Shown here in pieces: positions 63,048 to 64,000 of a stretch of 64,000 nt of DNA (the first letter of the stretch is position 1; each line of letters opens with the position of its first letter). The translations under genes were made by a program, and so were the position numbers. The notes below the pieces were generated by a model. The model was not told the origin of the DNA, did no database searches, and saw only the letters and a list, made by a program, of their open reading frames with translations. The stretch is taken from the NCBI RefSeq assembly GCF_009455635.1, contig NZ_QPER01000002.1:2666001-2730000 (forward strand), read 5' to 3'. This DNA is from Paraburkholderia agricolaris (GTDB lineage: Bacteria; Pseudomonadota; Gammaproteobacteria; Burkholderiales; Burkholderiaceae).

Positions 63048-63067
63048 CGCCGCGCCGCCGCGCGGCG
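63048..63067. other. Hairpin in the hisJ-hisQ intergenic region
   Basis: CGCCGCG (63048-63054) pairs with CGCGGCG (63061-63067) around a six-base loop. It lies between the binding protein and permease genes, where enterobacteria carry a REP hairpin that protects the binding protein mRNA and lowers permease expression. The same role is inferred here. Confidence 0.45.
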
Positions 63068-63109
63068 AGTGGATCGTGTCAATCCGGGAGAAAAGCGCTG
63101 AGCTGCCGC

Positions 63110-63883
63110 TCAGCCGCCATAGACGTCGAAGTCGAAGTACTTCTTCTCGAGCTTCTTGTAGGTGCCGTCTTTGATGATGTCGGCGATCGCCTGGTCAATC
63201 TTCACCCTCAGGTCGGCGTCTTCCTTGCGCATGCCGATGCCCGCGCCATTACCCAGGACCTTCTCGTCGACGATATCCTTGCCGGCGAACGCAAAGCCTG
63301 CGCCGCGCGGCGTCTTCAGGAAACCGATTTCAGCTTCCACCGCATCTTGCAGCGATGCGTCGAGGCGCCCCGAAAGCAGGTCGGTATAGACCTGATCCTG
63401 GTTCTGGTACGGCACGACCTTTGCGCCCTTCGGCTCCCAGTAGGTCTTCGCGTAGGTTTCCTGGATCGTGCCCTGTTCGACCCCGATCGTCTTGCCGGCC
63501 AGCGATTGCGGCGTGGGCAGCAGCGGCGAGCCCGCCTTCGCGACGAGGCGCGTCGGCGTGTTGAACAGTTTCGACGAGAACGCAACCTGTTCCGCGCGTT
63601 GCGGCGTCATCGACATCGAAGACAGCACGCCATCGAATTTTTTCGCCTTCAGCGCGGGAATCATGCCGTCGAAGTCATTTTCAACCCACACGCATCTGGC
63701 CTTCAAACGCGCGCAGATTTCGTTGCCAAGGTCGACGTCAAAGCCGACAAGCTTGCCGTCCGGGCCCTTGGACTCAAACGGCGGATAGCTGGCATCCACG
63801 CCGAAGCGCACGGTCGACCAGTCTTTCGCATACGCACCGGTTGCAATGGCGGCAAGCGCGAGGCACAGAACAAACTTCTTCAT
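63110..63883 (-). CDS. hisJ: Periplasmic basic amino acid-binding protein (HisJ/ArgT type)
   Basis: 257 residues with a signal peptide (FVLCLALAAIATGAYA) and the class 3 solute-binding fold: VRFGVDASYPPFESKGPDG, GFDVDLGNEICARLKARCVW, FSSKLFNTPTRLVA and GKTIGVEQGTIQETYAKTYW. Close to HisJ and ArgT, which bind histidine or lysine/arginine/ornithine. GGAG precedes the start. It is the first gene of the hisJQMP operon; the promoter should lie in 63884-64000. Confidence 0.94.
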   Translation of the reverse strand: MKKFVLCLALAAIATGAYAKDWSTVRFGVDASYPPFESKGPDGKLVGFDVDLGNEICARLKARCVWVENDFDGMIPALKAKKFDGVLSSMSMTPQRAEQVAFSSKLFNTPTRLVAKAGSPLLPTPQSLAGKTIGVEQGTIQETYAKTYWEPKGAKVVPYQNQDQVYTDLLSGRLDASLQDAVEAEIGFLKTPRGAGFAFAGKDIVDEKVLGNGAGIGMRKEDADLRVKIDQAIADIIKDGTYKKLEKKYFDFDVYGG

Positions 63884-64000
63884 AAACTCTCCAGAGACGG
63901 ACTTCGAGGCGCTGAACGGTGCAGGGGTGAGCTGTCCCTAAACCGTGGGTTCTACCCGACGATCCTGTATAGACAGGATGGTTTTTGTTCGTGTGTTGCT

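Noticed and set aside
1..64000. rRNA, tRNA, prophage, insertion sequence, origin or CRISPR elements
   Set aside because: None could be recognised by reading both strands; no transposase, integrase or phage protein appears among the coding frames.

Overview
The window reads as one contiguous stretch of a GC-rich betaproteobacterial chromosome or chromid, most likely Paraburkholderia, Caballeronia or a close Burkholderiaceae relative. The reasons are high GC, dense ATGA-coupled operons, a kdpFABC locus, fused VWA/TPR aerotolerance genes, a YtcA-MdtNOP-like efflux operon and a HisJQMP-type importer. The genus is inferred from gene content and codon style; no search was run. No rRNA, tRNA, CRISPR array, transposase or prophage gene was seen.

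Layout. 1-9.5 kb: the 3' end of an acyltransferase, a TauE-like permease, a divergent FtsH-type protease, a ~0.9 kb gene-free stretch with predicted hairpins, an AraC regulator overlapping a convergent MFS gene, a lone ABC ATPase, and a universal stress protein. 9.5-15 kb: potassium uptake, kdpFABC plus a KdpE regulator with no kdpD between them and an extra 34-codon membrane ORF ahead of kdpF. 15-16.4 kb: an orphan fucosyltransferase-like gene. 16.4-22 kb: copper handling (multicopper oxidase, TolC-type outer membrane protein, His/Met-rich small proteins, CopZ-like chaperone behind a CueR-type operator, DUF305 protein), then a MerR protein with two TipAS-like repeats.

22-34 kb is the most unusual part. 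A haem-oxygenase-like diiron (CADD/PqqC-like) enzyme heads an operon with an aldehyde dehydrogenase, a GlcG/HbpS protein, a ferredoxin-fused reductase and an ornithine cyclodeaminase-like enzyme. Divergent from it are two more [2Fe-2S] ferredoxins flanking an unrecognised ~100-residue protein. Then come an anion permease, a GntR/FCD regulator, an amidase and an MFS importer. A GGTATAC-type sequence occurs in all of the promoter regions, so I infer one GntR regulon for uptake and oxygen-dependent breakdown of an unidentified, probably nitrogen-containing compound.

34-44 kb: an MsbA-like exporter, an MHYT sensor, and a moxR-DUF58-DUF4381-batA-batB/C-batD operon. 44-51 kb: a formylglycine-generating enzyme, a HAD lipoprotein and a Cys-type sulfatase (a matched activator and substrate pair), then a fused MFS/spermidine synthase-like protein. 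51-53 kb: a TetR regulator and an EamA exporter with a palindromic operator at its start codon. 53-60.7 kb: a lipoprotein, a four-gene YtcA-MdtNOP-like efflux operon, and a GDSL lipoprotein whose signal peptide carries a 9-bp tandem repeat. 60.7-64 kb: a HisJQMP amino acid importer on the minus strand.
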